Positions 46,515-57,380 of a DNA stretch of 64,000 bases are shown piece after piece. The notes beneath the pieces are model-generated. The model was not told the origin of the DNA. It saw only the letters and a program-made list of their open reading frames with translations, and ran no database searches. The stretch lies in contig NZ_JAHKQR010000002.1 of assembly GCF_018860805.1 (NCBI RefSeq), positions 62,001 through 126,000 of the forward strand, written 5' to 3'. Each line of letters opens with the position of its first letter. The first letter of the stretch is position 1. A program made the translations under genes and the position numbers. This stretch comes from Aestuariibacter sp. A3R04 (GTDB taxonomy: Bacteria > Pseudomonadota > Gammaproteobacteria > Enterobacterales > Alteromonadaceae).

Positions 46515-46952
46515 ATGGACGTACTTATTCCTGTTGCCTTATTAGTTGTTGGATTGATCATAGGTTTTTTCATTGGTCGGTTTATGTTTTCGGGCAAAGG
46601 CAACACAAAGGCGAATAAACAAGCTGAGCAGAGTATCAAAGAGCTCATGTCTCAACAGGCTGAACATCATATTCATCAAACCCGTCAGGCCGTTGAGTCA
46701 ATAGAGAAACAGTGCGATGCCCTCAAGCAACATATCAACGAATATGAAGGCTTGCTTAACCAAGGTGAAGACGATACTCCACGCGTGCCGTTTTACGGTG
46801 AGCAGGCTACTACTTACTTACGTAATAATATCCAGGGCAGAGAAAAGGCAAAACCCGCCGCTGTGCCTGAAGCGCAACCCAGAGACTTCGCTAACGAAGG
46901 TTCTGGTCTGTTTGTCGGCACAACTGGGCAGTCTACCGCAGAGAAAGACTAA
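46515..46952 (+). CDS. zapG: Z-ring associated protein ZapG (YhcB, DUF1043)
   Basis: 145 aa from the ATG at 46515 with GGAG 7 nt upstream; the in-frame TTG at 46503 is ignored. One N-terminal span (about 3-25, LIPVALLVVGLIIGFFIGRF), then a coiled coil (about 35-85) and a low-complexity tail with FYGEQATTYLRNNIQG. In E. coli YhcB links cell division and envelope growth. Synteny with zapE and degQ supports the call. Confidence 0.9.
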   Translation: MDVLIPVALLVVGLIIGFFIGRFMFSGKGNTKANKQAEQSIKELMSQQAEHHIHQTRQAVESIEKQCDALKQHINEYEGLLNQGEDDTPRVPFYGEQATTYLRNNIQGREKAKPAAVPEAQPRDFANEGSGLFVGTTGQSTAEKD

Positions 46953-47032
46953 ATCAGGAACTTTTGCAAACCGCCCGAGTCTGTCAGTGAACGTAACCAT
47001 ATCGCATGTGACATGAAGGAGTTTAAGCGAAT

Positions 47033-48403
47033 ATGAAGAAATCTCTACGCCAGATGTTTGTTGTATCGAGCGTTGTAGCGAGTAGTTTAGGCATGTCTGC
47101 CAATGCGAATGCCGCCCTGCCTTTTTTCGGAGAAGAAAAAAAGCAGGAGATGCCGACATTAGCGCCAATGCTGGAAGAAGCCATGCCGGCTGTGGTCAGC
47201 ATTTCTGTGGAAGGCACCCAAACCGCCACCCAACGCGTGCCGGAAATGTTTCGTTATTTCTTTGGCGGCCCTCAAGAGCAAGTACAAGAGCGTCCGTTTA
47301 GAGGCTTGGGCTCTGGCGTTATCATTGACGCCGATAAAGGCTACGTTGTAACTAATAATCACGTTGTAGATAATGCCGACGAAATTACAGTCAAGTTAAG
47401 TGATGGCCGTGAATTTACAGCGAAGAAACTCGGTGCTGATGAACAGAGCGATATTGCCCTGCTAAAAATTGATGCGGAAGATCTCACGGCACTGCCACTC
47501 TCTAATTCAGATAGCATGCGAGTTGGCGATTATGTAGTCGCCATTGGGAATCCCTTCGGCCTTTCTCAAACCGTGACCTCGGGTATTATTTCTGCTATGG
47601 GTCGCTCCGGTTTGAACATTGGAGGCTATGAAGACTACATTCAAACTGATGCCGCTATTAACCGCGGAAATTCAGGTGGCGCTTTAGTTAACCTTCGCGG
47701 TGAACTCGTGGGTATCAACACTGCTATATTTGGCCCCAACGGTGGAAACGTGGGGATCGGTTTTGCCATACCCAGCAATATGATGAAAAACCTCGTTGAT
47801 CAAATTGCTGAGTTCGGTGAAGTTCGTCGCGGTCTGCTGGGTATTATGGGCAATGATGTAGACGCCGGCCTGGCTAAAGCCATGGGTGTGAGCTCCAACA
47901 GAGGTGCATTTGTCAGGGAAGTCACACCGGAATCTGCTGCTGAAAAAGCAGGGCTCAAAGCCGGTGATATTATCACTGAAGTCAATGGCCGAGAACTCAC
48001 TGGTTTCCGCGAGCTTGCCGCTAAGATTGCCAGTATGGGCGCAGGCGCAGAAGTGGAACTAACCATTGTACGCGAAGGTGACGAACAAACCGTCATGGTA
48101 ACGTTGGACGATGCAGCCAACAGCCAGGTAACCGCAGAAACGCTACATCCTGCGCTGGAAGGCGCAACGCTGGTGAACGGTAAAGACGCTGCTGGTAACG
48201 ATGGCATTCAGGTTTCAGATATAGAACGCAACAGTCCGGCGGCGCGGATCGGTTTGCAAGCCGAGGACGTCATTATAGGCGTAAACCGCCAGCGAGTGAA
48301 AACGGTAGCTGAATTCCGCGAAAAGCTTGACGATTCTAAGGACAATGTCATAGCGCTTAATATCAGACGGGGTAATGCCACTATCTACTTACTTATCCGT
48401 TAA
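47033..48403 (+). CDS. degQ: Periplasmic serine protease DegQ/DegP (HtrA family)
   Basis: 456 aa. Signal peptide ending ANA, trypsin-like domain with His110 (NNHVVDNAD), Asp140 (SDIALLKID) and Ser214 (NRGNSGGAL), then two PDZ domains (about 265-350 and 380-455). Degrades or refolds misfolded periplasmic proteins. AAGGAG lies before the ATG. Two PDZ domains and the position before degS favour DegQ; the length is equally compatible with DegP. Confidence 0.94.
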   Translation: MKKSLRQMFVVSSVVASSLGMSANANAALPFFGEEKKQEMPTLAPMLEEAMPAVVSISVEGTQTATQRVPEMFRYFFGGPQEQVQERPFRGLGSGVIIDADKGYVVTNNHVVDNADEITVKLSDGREFTAKKLGADEQSDIALLKIDAEDLTALPLSNSDSMRVGDYVVAIGNPFGLSQTVTSGIISAMGRSGLNIGGYEDYIQTDAAINRGNSGGALVNLRGELVGINTAIFGPNGGNVGIGFAIPSNMMKNLVDQIAEFGEVRRGLLGIMGNDVDAGLAKAMGVSSNRGAFVREVTPESAAEKAGLKAGDIITEVNGRELTGFRELAAKIASMGAGAEVELTIVREGDEQTVMVTLDDAANSQVTAETLHPALEGATLVNGKDAAGNDGIQVSDIERNSPAARIGLQAEDVIIGVNRQRVKTVAEFREKLDDSKDNVIALNIRRGNATIYLLIR

Positions 48404-48409
48404 TCTATT

Positions 48410-48441
48410 CAGCGCCGCAGCCTTTGCTGTGGCGCTGTTTT
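48410..48441 (+). terminator. Terminator after degQ
   Basis: CAGCGCCGCAG pairs with CTGTGGCGCTG around a short loop, followed by TTTTC, just after the degQ stop. Confidence 0.8.
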
Positions 48442-48602
48442 CATTCAATCTTTTTTGCTGCCGACATCCCCCTTTTTGGACATACTTAGAATCTTTCTGT
48501 TCGTCTTGGTGGCACATTACTTATCCCAATTGATATGATAGAATTCTTTTATGAACTTCGCCTCGTTCATCATTTGTAGAGGCAATACGGAATGATACAG
48601 GC

Positions 48603-49691
48603 GTGGCAGGCAAGCAATTCTTCAGTTTTATTTTAAAATCAATTCTTCTTGGCGTAACAGCAGGGGTTCTTCTGTTGTTTTTTATGCCTAATTTACGCAC
48701 CGGTGCGGGCTTCGCTGATTTCGTGTTTTCAGCCGATAGCACTTTGCCACCGAGGCAAAGCCACTACGCGGCAATTAGTCGCTCTGCGCCGGCAGTAGTG
48801 AATATCTACAGCGTGAGTATCGAAACCGACACAGGCTTATTCCGCAGTCGCCCTCGAGAACGCACCAGTTTGGGTTCTGGAGTAATTATGACGGAATCAG
48901 GCTATTTACTAACGTGTAACCACGTAGTGGCAAACGCCGACAGTATTTTTGTGGCAGTTCAGGACGGCAGAATTCTCGAAGCGCAAATTGTTGGCACAGA
49001 CCAACTTACCGACCTGGCTGTTCTCAAGGTAAATGCAGAAGACTTACACGTTATCCCCCAAACTGATGAGCCAGATCTCCACGTCGGCGATCTCGTGATG
49101 GCCATAGGAAACCCCTTCGATTTAGGTCAAACCATTACCCACGGCATTGTAAGTCGGGCAGGTAGAAATGGCCTGTCAAATTACGTAGATTTCATTCAAA
49201 CCGACGCCGTACTCAACCAAGGAAACTCCGGTGGGGCATTAGTAGACAGTAACGGAACACTGGTGGGGATCACCAACGCCAACTTTCAGGTCAGAGATTC
49301 ACGCAGTGGGGTGAGAAATGTCGATGGAATAAATTTCGCTGTTCCTTATGAGCTTGCGAAACGAGTGATGGACGAAATAATCCAGAAAGGCAAGGTTATT
49401 CGCGGTCAATTGGGCTTTATTGGCAGTGAAGTAAGAGATCGCCCAGGTATTGAAGTTACCGCGGTTGCCTCTACCAGCCCGGCTGATCAGGCAGGGTTGC
49501 GGGCTGGTGACGTGATTGTTGCAATAGACGGAATTCGCCTTGAAAGTGCTTCAAAAACACTGGATATGATTGCCGAAACCGAACCGGGTAAAACCCTCGA
49601 ACTTGAAATCAGCCGCAATGGCAATAGCATGAAAATTAAGGCGACAGTCGCTGAGTTAGGGCAACCGGGTGGCAACGGTAGTACACGCTAG
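48603..49691 (+). CDS. degS: Membrane-anchored serine protease DegS
   Basis: 362 aa, GTG start. N-terminal anchor (about 8-28, FILKSILLGVTAGVLLLFF), protease domain with His107 (CNHVVANAD), Asp137 (TDLAVLKV) and Ser209 (QGNSGGAL), and one PDZ domain (about 255-350). DegS senses misfolded porins and starts cleavage of RseA, releasing sigma E (established for E. coli). It lies downstream of degQ; the intervening terminator suggests a separate promoter. Confidence 0.95.
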   Translation: MAGKQFFSFILKSILLGVTAGVLLLFFMPNLRTGAGFADFVFSADSTLPPRQSHYAAISRSAPAVVNIYSVSIETDTGLFRSRPRERTSLGSGVIMTESGYLLTCNHVVANADSIFVAVQDGRILEAQIVGTDQLTDLAVLKVNAEDLHVIPQTDEPDLHVGDLVMAIGNPFDLGQTITHGIVSRAGRNGLSNYVDFIQTDAVLNQGNSGGALVDSNGTLVGITNANFQVRDSRSGVRNVDGINFAVPYELAKRVMDEIIQKGKVIRGQLGFIGSEVRDRPGIEVTAVASTSPADQAGLRAGDVIVAIDGIRLESASKTLDMIAETEPGKTLELEISRNGNSMKIKATVAELGQPGGNGSTR

Positions 49692-49728
49692 TTGTGACTT
49701 GCCTGTTACAGGCAAAAGCCTCTGAGAC

Positions 49729-49756
49729 AAAAAAACCGGTTAGCCCCGGTTTTTTC
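49729..49756. terminator. Bidirectional terminator between degS and a small minus-strand ORF
   Basis: AAAAACCGG / CCGGTTTTT stem (49731-49739 and 49746-49754) with a 6-nt loop and A/T tracts on both sides. It serves degS on the plus strand and the convergent small ORF, whose stop is in the loop. Confidence 0.85.
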
Positions 49757-49970
49757 TTGCATTACACTTATCTTTGCTTTGACAATAGTGTTCAGCTTTC
49801 GCCGTATTGCCAGGTTTAACACCTTCCGCTACTGCATAAGGTGGCTCACCAAGAAAGATAATTGTAACCAGCATCAGTGAAAAAAGTACCGCAGGGATAG
49901 CATTTTTCGGATCTGACGCTAGACGATTTAAAATGTAACGATGTAAAGAGAAGAACTTTCTCACGCGCAC
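49740..49970 (-). CDS. Small membrane-anchored or exported protein, unknown
   Basis: 76 aa, GTG start. A hydrophobic stretch at about 26-47 (IPAVLFSLMLVTIIFLGEPP) then a Lys/Cys-containing tail (AEHYCQSKDKCNARKNRG). The ribosome-binding site is poor (GGTGGGG). The stop falls inside the bidirectional terminator, which supports a real transcript end. I do not recognise the protein. Confidence 0.4.
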   Translation of the reverse strand: MRVRKFFSLHRYILNRLASDPKNAIPAVLFSLMLVTIIFLGEPPYAVAEGVKPGNTAKAEHYCQSKDKCNARKNRG

Positions 49971-50337
49971 ACCCCACCCGATAACCTTACTTTAATGTTT
50001 ATTATTTTTATATTTTCGACTACAAAATCTGTAATAAAACCACAGATCAAATGAAAGCTAATGTATAACATACATTGCAGAAAGTTGACACCCACATCGC
50101 ATTTCGTTCTTTGTTTTTTCGAATTTTTTCTGTTATTTCCTGACCATTTGTACATGCCTTCAACACCTTGTAAACACGTTGTAAAATTTTCAGTTTAATG
50201 ACGTGTTTATCTTAAAAGAGGATAGGTTGTCGATCAGATCAAAAGCGTCATAAATTGTGTAAAATTGTAACCTTCTCTTTTTTGCACTCCTTTGACACGG
50301 TACTCTATGTGTGTGTTTTACGCAGGATTCTAATTTT
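49971..50337. other. AT-rich intergenic region upstream of the MipA gene
   Basis: About 367 bp without a gene. It contains the 11-bp-spaced TTGTAAA direct repeats annotated separately and a possible promoter TTGTCG-N17-ATAAAT (about 50227-50255). Confidence 0.55.
50168..50185 (+). promoter_or_regulatory. Candidate OmpR-type response-regulator site
   Basis: TTGTAAA-CACG-TTGTAAA: identical 7-bp direct repeats, 11 bp start to start, the spacing bound by OmpR/PhoB-family dimers. It lies about 150 bp upstream of the MipA gene, in front of an operon that encodes its own OmpR-type regulator. Autoregulation is inferred. Confidence 0.45.
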
Positions 50338-51186
50338 TTGAAGCGCTCGCTTGTTTTCCTTTATTTCATTTTCGTAACTTTTCGGGGCTACGCCGACGAT
50401 ACGTGTGAACCTGATGCGTGTGTTGCGGCAGACTCATTCCGTTTCGCCTTGGCCATTGGTTATGGACAACGCACAAACCCGCTGCGTAATGGGGACAATC
50501 AAAACCTCGTTCTCATTGGAGACTTTGCTTGGTATGGCAAAGCGTTTTACATAGACAACCTTGAAATCGGTTATCAGTGGCACGAAGGAAATGCGCTAAG
50601 TGTGAATACCTATATCACTTATGACCGCGAAGCCCGGCCATTTCATTTTTTCGACGGCTTCGACGCAAGTCCTCTGGACATGTTCACCGCCAGCGAAATC
50701 ATATCCTCGCCAGGTGGCGTCACTTCTCGCATTAGCATTGAATCACTAGCAAGAAGGAACAATGGCGTCCATGGCGGAGTAAGACTCAACGCAAGCCACG
50801 GCGACAATGTTGTTCGCTTAGCTGTTGAACACGACTTAGCAAATGTTCACCAGGGAATAAAAGTTCAGCTTACTTATCGCTACCGCATGAAATTTGCTGA
50901 CTGGCTAGTCTCAGTTGGCCCTCAAATCACCTGGCACGATGCCGCTTTTAACGATTATTATTACGGTATATCTGCTCGTGATACCGCAGATTCCCGTTTG
51001 TGGTACACAAGTAGCAGCGGGTTTAGGCCTGGCGCCAACTTTTCCCTGACGAAGCAGTTAAATTCACAATGGGGAGTCTTGTTCTTTGCAAGGTACCAGC
51101 ATTTGCCATCCTCCCTAACTCGAAGTCCAATCGTTGACCAAAACCATATCCGCACGGTTTTCGCTGGCTTAACTTACGCGTTCTGA
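50338..51186 (+). CDS. MipA/OmpV-family outer-membrane protein
   Basis: 282 aa from the TTG at 50338, chosen because AGGA is 10 nt upstream and it gives a clean signal peptide (about 1-19, ending GYA); an in-frame GTG at 50311 is the alternative. The rest is a beta-barrel (FALAIGYGQRTNP; LIGDFAWYGKAFYIDN; VSVGPQITWHD; terminal FAGLTYAF). MipA/OmpV proteins are outer-membrane scaffolds or channels. The DUF3019 gene follows 9 bp downstream, then the two-component pair, all apparently one operon. Confidence 0.85.
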   Translation: MKRSLVFLYFIFVTFRGYADDTCEPDACVAADSFRFALAIGYGQRTNPLRNGDNQNLVLIGDFAWYGKAFYIDNLEIGYQWHEGNALSVNTYITYDREARPFHFFDGFDASPLDMFTASEIISSPGGVTSRISIESLARRNNGVHGGVRLNASHGDNVVRLAVEHDLANVHQGIKVQLTYRYRMKFADWLVSVGPQITWHDAAFNDYYYGISARDTADSRLWYTSSSGFRPGANFSLTKQLNSQWGVLFFARYQHLPSSLTRSPIVDQNHIRTVFAGLTYAF

Positions 51187-51195
51187 GGTGTTGCA

Positions 51196-51567
51196 TTGAC
51201 AGGGAAGAAATTAGCACTGCTTGTAACGGGTATCACATTGCCTTTGTGGGCATTCGCTGTACAGGAAGAATGGCAGGTATCACCGCAAACTTGTATCACG
51301 GCCTATTTTGGCGACCAGTGCAACATGGACGTGTCAATTCACTTACCTTCGGATCAGAGATTTCCTCTATGTCTATACTTAGAATCGGAGCATCTGAGCT
51401 GTTTTCAGCGCAAAGGCAATTTCACTCAACAAGTTAACCTGCGCGAAGACAGTTTGCTATATATAAAAGATAGGACGGGAAACACAGTTTTCTCACAAAA
51501 ACTAATGGTGAAATGGGAGTATCGACAAGACAAACGTCGGGTTAGAGATCCTTGGAGTCTGTTTTAA
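51196..51567 (+). CDS. DUF3019 exported protein
   Basis: 123 aa, TTG start with GAGG upstream. Signal peptide (about 1-21, ending AFA), then WQVSPQTCITAYFGDQCNMDV and PLCLYLESEHLSCF, with four Cys likely forming disulfides in the periplasm. This matches the DUF3019 pattern of Shewanella/Alteromonas loci with MipA and a two-component system. The stop overlaps the regulator's ATG (TAATG). Confidence 0.8.
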   Translation: MTGKKLALLVTGITLPLWAFAVQEEWQVSPQTCITAYFGDQCNMDVSIHLPSDQRFPLCLYLESEHLSCFQRKGNFTQQVNLREDSLLYIKDRTGNTVFSQKLMVKWEYRQDKRRVRDPWSLF

Positions 51568-52271
51568 TGCCGCATATTATCCTTGTTGAAGACGACGCCA
51601 GATTAAGAACGCTGGTAAGACATTTTCTTGTTCAAAATCAGTTTGATGTCACTGATATGCCAGACGGCAACTCGCTGCTTTCCACAGTCAAAGTGTCGCC
51701 GCCTTCCCTTGTTATTTTGGATGTCATGCTACCCGGTGATGACGGTTTCTCCCTGTGTAAACAGCTACGCAGGCACTATCAGGGCCCACTGTTGTTCATG
51801 ACGGCCAAAGACGATGACTTCGATCAGGTTTTAGGACTTGAAATTGGGGCCGACGACTACATCACTAAACCTATAGAACCCAGGGTTTTACTGGCTCGAA
51901 TAAATGCCATACTGAGAAGAGCGTCGGTGAATCATCACCCGGCACAAAGCGAATCTCCTCCGGTGTTAACCTTTGGCAAACTCACTATCGATAGAGCTGC
52001 GCGATCTGTTACTCTGGCTGGGGAAACAATCAATTTAACCAGCCATGAATTCGACATGTTGTGGCTGTTGGCCGAAAATGCGGCTTCTGTCGTAGACAGA
52101 AATACCATCTACGAAGAGATCATCGGTCGCGAATACGATGGTCTCGACCGCTCAGCCGATGTAAGAGTATCGAGATTGCGAAAAAAGTTGAAAGACAATG
52201 CAAGCAACCCATACCGAATAAAAACCATTTGGGGTAAAGGCTTCTTCTTTGTCGCCGATGCCTGGAACTAG
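51567..52271 (+). CDS. OmpR-family response regulator
   Basis: 234 aa; ATG overlapping the DUF3019 stop. Receiver domain with acidic pocket (VEDDAR), phosphoacceptor Asp52 (LVILDVMLPGDDG) and Lys (FMTAKDDD); C-terminal winged helix (about 135-232, LTSHEFDMLWLLAENA; VSRLRKKLKDN). RstA-like. It should act with the sensor encoded next and may bind the TTGTAAA repeats upstream of MipA. Confidence 0.93.
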   Translation: MPHIILVEDDARLRTLVRHFLVQNQFDVTDMPDGNSLLSTVKVSPPSLVILDVMLPGDDGFSLCKQLRRHYQGPLLFMTAKDDDFDQVLGLEIGADDYITKPIEPRVLLARINAILRRASVNHHPAQSESPPVLTFGKLTIDRAARSVTLAGETINLTSHEFDMLWLLAENAASVVDRNTIYEEIIGREYDGLDRSADVRVSRLRKKLKDNASNPYRIKTIWGKGFFFVADAWN

Positions 52272-52272
52272 T

Positions 52273-53496
52273 GTGACCCGACTTTTCCTGAGCTTTTACT
52301 TATTTATAGCCATTGCCATTGTGGGCCTCAGTGCTGCGTTGGAGCCTTTTTTCTATGGTAATGACAAACAACTTCCCCCTTCCGCCAAAGAGATCAAAAC
52401 ACAATTAGAAGGTCTCTCCGGCGAAGCACGGGCACACGTAGTCGCTCAACTTACCACCCATCAGCCGCAGGTACTGCCGCTGTCTTCACTCGCATTTAGT
52501 GAAGAGACCCTCACCGACCTGCTCCATGGCGAAGTCATCGCTCTGTTTTACCAAAATACAGTGCAACTGTATGCACGTGCGGATGATGAAAGCTTATACG
52601 AATTTACTTTTCCGGCTGGCTCGGATGCGCCGCCAGCCACCTTGTACAGCCTGGTTTTCTTTATTGCGCTAGGTCTTGTTGTGGCTCTTTGGATCTGGCC
52701 TCTTTGGCGCGATCTTTCCAACATCACAAAAGGTATCAAAACGGTGGATCCGGATGGATCTATTCCCCCCATTGTTGTGCCAAAACGCTCTGTGGTTGCG
52801 CCTATAGCGTCGGCGCTAAACGCACTGAGTCAACAAGTTTCTGAACTATTGGCACGGCACAAAGAGATGACAGGCGCGGTCGCCCACGAGTTGCGTACAC
52901 CACTGGCACGACTGAAGTTTACGCTGGGAAGCAATGATACTCCAGACCAGGAAAGCTGGTTTGCCATGCGTGAAGATGTCAATGAATTGGAAAGGATGGT
53001 CCAGGAAATGCTCGACTATTTGCGGCACGACGGCAAGCCCCCAGAACTAAATGTCAGTCACATTCCCGTTGCCGCGTTGCTCGAAAATATTGTACAACGG
53101 GTAAAGCCCCAATCAAAAAACATAAACATCCATATCCTACCCACCTCACTAAACGTGATGGGAGATGGCTACTTTATTGAACGCGCTATTGAAAACATTG
53201 TGCTCAATGCAGTCAGACATGCGCATTCGAAGGTGTTGTTATCTGCCGAGCAGAGCAAGGGGTTTGTGGTTATTCACGTAGAAGACGATGGCCCGGGAGT
53301 CGCACCTCAGGATGCCGAGAAGATTTTTACTCCCTTCTTTCGCCCAGACAGTGCCAGAAGCAGAGAACGCGGCGGTGCCGGATTGGGCCTGGCGATTGTA
53401 AAGCGTATTCAAAGCTGGCATCACGGCTATTGCTCTGTAACAAAGAGTAAGCTGGGGGGGGCGAATTTTTCCATTAGCTACCCCACCCGTACTTAA
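52273..53496 (+). CDS. Sensor histidine kinase of the MipA/DUF3019 locus
   Basis: 407 aa from the GTG at 52273; an ATG at 52258 inside the regulator gene is possible. Membrane span (about 3-22), periplasmic domain, second span (about 120-142), HAMP-like linker, HisKA with His205 (VAHELRTPLARLKF), HATPase (NIVLNAVRHA; EDDGPGV; GGAGLGLAIV). RstB-like. It probably senses an envelope signal passed by the MipA or DUF3019 protein (inference). Convergent with murA. Confidence 0.92.
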   Translation: MTRLFLSFYLFIAIAIVGLSAALEPFFYGNDKQLPPSAKEIKTQLEGLSGEARAHVVAQLTTHQPQVLPLSSLAFSEETLTDLLHGEVIALFYQNTVQLYARADDESLYEFTFPAGSDAPPATLYSLVFFIALGLVVALWIWPLWRDLSNITKGIKTVDPDGSIPPIVVPKRSVVAPIASALNALSQQVSELLARHKEMTGAVAHELRTPLARLKFTLGSNDTPDQESWFAMREDVNELERMVQEMLDYLRHDGKPPELNVSHIPVAALLENIVQRVKPQSKNINIHILPTSLNVMGDGYFIERAIENIVLNAVRHAHSKVLLSAEQSKGFVVIHVEDDGPGVAPQDAEKIFTPFFRPDSARSRERGGAGLGLAIVKRIQSWHHGYCSVTKSKLGGANFSISYPTRT

Positions 53497-53505
53497 CTCA
53501 TTTTG

Positions 53506-55039
<1,534 letters not shown>

Positions 55040-55065
55040 GATTCTTCATTCTGCCATATGGAGGA

Positions 55066-55374
55066 TTAGGTTACGGGTAAAAGCGTATCGACTTCGCTGA
55101 TCCTGGCGAGTTTCAGAAGTTTATCTGGTACCTGTGCTAATGACACATCAACATTGTGTCCTTTGCCATCACGCACTGCGTTAATTAACCAAGCTAAACC
55201 TGCACTGTCAATTCTCTCAACATCTCCTAGATCGAGAACACACTTACCCAAATTTGCCAGTGAGGCCTTTTCGGCGGAGTTTAGCATACCCCACCAATTT
55301 TTGGCGAGGGTATCACGGTCAAGATGACCGTGAATATGCACAACGCCGGTATCGTTTAGCTGAAAAAGGCTCAC
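55066..55374 (-). CDS. mlaB: STAS-domain protein MlaB
   Basis: 102 aa STAS domain with VLDLGDVERIDSAGLAWL. Cytoplasmic partner of the MlaFE transporter that stabilises and activates it. GTG start overlapping the mlaC stop by 4 nt. Confidence 0.9.
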   Translation of the reverse strand: MSLFQLNDTGVVHIHGHLDRDTLAKNWWGMLNSAEKASLANLGKCVLDLGDVERIDSAGLAWLINAVRDGKGHNVDVSLAQVPDKLLKLARISEVDTLLPVT

Positions 55375-56030
55375 GAGGCGTCCTTTTCTTTAGCTTGTTT
55401 GACTTGCTCACCCACCGGTTGTTCAATTTTTTCCCGCATCAGCTTAATGACCGCGTCAATGCCTTCCTGTCTTAAGATGGGTTCAAACTCAGCGCGCTTA
55501 CTGTTCAACAAGCTGATACCCTCAGCAACCATATCATAGGCTTTCCACTCATTGGTACGACTGTCTTTGCGCACCTGGAATGCGACTTTAATTTCCGGAC
55601 GCCCCGGGTCCTGTACGACGGCACGTACGGTGACAGATTTCTGACCTGCGAAATTACTTTCCGGTTCAAACACCACATTTTGGTCATCGTAATACCCCAT
55701 GGCCACGGCGTAGGTGGTAATCAGGTACTGACGAAATACCTGCACATACTCGGACAACTTCTCTTTGGGAACGGACTTAAAATATTTTCCCAGTACTTTA
55801 AATGCCGCAAACTGATAGTCGATGTGAGGCAATAACTCCTCTTTCATTATCGTGCGTAATAGCTCAGGATCTTGCTCAATTTGACTCTGACTGTCCTTAA
55901 TTCGGTCAAAGGTTTTCAGACCAACGGTTTTAACCAATTGATACGGATTTTCCTCATTGACCTCCTGTGCATTCACAGAAGTGACCACACTGGCGAATAA
56001 AAGACCGGCCAAAAGCAATAATTTTTTCAA
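55371..56030 (-). CDS. mlaC: Periplasmic phospholipid carrier MlaC
   Basis: 219 aa from a TTG at 56030, chosen because AGGAGAG precedes it and it yields a proper signal peptide (KKLLLLAGLLFASVVTSVNA); the ORF extends upstream to 56105 without one. Mature domain: VGLKTFDRIKD, YFKSVPKEKLSEYVQVFRQYL. Shuttles phospholipid between the outer-membrane MlaA complex and MlaD. Confidence 0.9.
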   Translation of the reverse strand: MKKLLLLAGLLFASVVTSVNAQEVNEENPYQLVKTVGLKTFDRIKDSQSQIEQDPELLRTIMKEELLPHIDYQFAAFKVLGKYFKSVPKEKLSEYVQVFRQYLITTYAVAMGYYDDQNVVFEPESNFAGQKSVTVRAVVQDPGRPEIKVAFQVRKDSRTNEWKAYDMVAEGISLLNSKRAEFEPILRQEGIDAVIKLMREKIEQPVGEQVKQAKEKDAS

Positions 56031-56120
56031 TGGAAACTCTCCTAAAGTTACAAATTTGGTGCTCATCTCATTTTGTAGCGCTGAACAGACAGACCAGAAC
56101 CGCAACGAAATGATTTCAGA

Positions 56121-56594
56121 TTACTCGTCTTTACCGCCGCGGTTGAACAAGAACTGCCCTATCAGATCTTCCAGCACCAGTGCTGATTTGGTGTCCTGTA
56201 GATAGTCTCCGTCTTTGAGTTCTTCAACCCCATCAAAAGAAAAACCTGGCTGAAATCCGACGTACTGCTCACCAAGCAGGCCAGATGTCAGGATTGACAC
56301 AGAACTGGTGTCGGGAAATCCTTCATATGCCGTGGAAATACTCAACGTAACAACGGGGGTGTAATCGTCCTTGTCCAGGTGAATATCTGCAACACGTCCA
56401 ATGGTTACGCCACCCACCTTCACCGCTGAGCGCACTTTCAAGCCGCCGATGTTGTCGAATTTCGCATAGAGATTGTACGTGTCTCCGGCATTCGTCATTG
56501 TTTGATTTGCGACTTTTAGCGCCAGCAATAAAATAGCGCCAATGGTCAGGACAATAAAAACGCCAACCATGAGTTCAGTCTTGTACTTATTCAT
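56121..56594 (-). CDS. mlaD: MCE-domain protein MlaD
   Basis: 157 aa. N-terminal span (about 8-27, LMVGVFIVLTIGAILLLALK), then an MCE domain (YAKFDNIGGLKVRSAVKVGG; GLLGEQYVGFQPG). Hexamers bridge the inner-membrane MlaFE complex and MlaC. Confidence 0.94.
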   Translation of the reverse strand: MNKYKTELMVGVFIVLTIGAILLLALKVANQTMTNAGDTYNLYAKFDNIGGLKVRSAVKVGGVTIGRVADIHLDKDDYTPVVTLSISTAYEGFPDTSSVSILTSGLLGEQYVGFQPGFSFDGVEELKDGDYLQDTKSALVLEDLIGQFLFNRGGKDE

Positions 56595-56603
56595 TACTTT
56601 CCC

Positions 56604-57380
56604 CTACTCAATTCCGAACATCAGGGCGGTGAGTACGAAATCCAACCCCAATACAGCTAAAGATGAAAAAACAACGGTTTCGGTTGTCGCTTTACTGATC
56701 CCTTCCGAAGTGGGGATTGAATCATAGCCTTTAAAAATGGCAATCCAGGTCACAACCAGGGCGAATACGAGGCTTTTTATCACCCCATTTATAACATCCT
56801 TCTCCCATTCAACCGTTGATTGCATCAACGACCAATAGCTACCGGCATCCACTCCCAACCAGTCGACACCTACCAGATGTCCGCCTAAAATACCCACCGC
56901 ACTAAAAATAACAGCCAGGGCGGGCATGGAAATCATTCCCGCCCAAAAACGGGGCGCCACCACTCGGCGCAGCGGGTCGACCGCCATCATTTCCAGACTG
57001 GACAATTGTTCAGTGGCTTTCATCAAGCCAATTTCCGCCGTGAGTGCAGAGCCTGCCCTACCGGCGAATAGCAGAGCAGTTACCACCGGCCCGAGTTCTC
57101 TTAACAGAGACAACGCAACCATGGGTCCAAGACTTCCCTCTGCCCCATAATCCACGAGAATCGTATAGCCCTGTAACGCCATTACCATGCCAATAAATAA
57201 TCCTGACACAACAATAATTAACAAAGACTGAACACCCACGACATAGATCTGACGAACAGTCAAATACACATTTTTCAGTTTTGGAAGAGAGGCCAGCGCA
57301 CCAAACAACATCAACCCTGCTCGGCCTATGGCAGCCACTTTGCCGATGGTTTCGCGACCAATGTGTTGGAAAAGATTCAT
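56604..57380 (-). CDS. mlaE: Phospholipid ABC transporter permease MlaE
   Basis: 258 aa, five to six spans with the MlaE/YrbE signature ([28 protein letters not shown] split over residues about 89-116) and [21 protein letters not shown]. Start overlaps the mlaF stop by 4 nt; mlaD is 9 bp downstream. Confidence 0.95.
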   Translation of the reverse strand: MNLFQHIGRETIGKVAAIGRAGLMLFGALASLPKLKNVYLTVRQIYVVGVQSLLIIVVSGLFIGMVMALQGYTILVDYGAEGSLGPMVALSLLRELGPVVTALLFAGRAGSALTAEIGLMKATEQLSSLEMMAVDPLRRVVAPRFWAGMISMPALAVIFSAVGILGGHLVGVDWLGVDAGSYWSLMQSTVEWEKDVINGVIKSLVFALVVTWIAIFKGYDSIPTSEGISKATTETVVFSSLAVLGLDFVLTALMFGIE

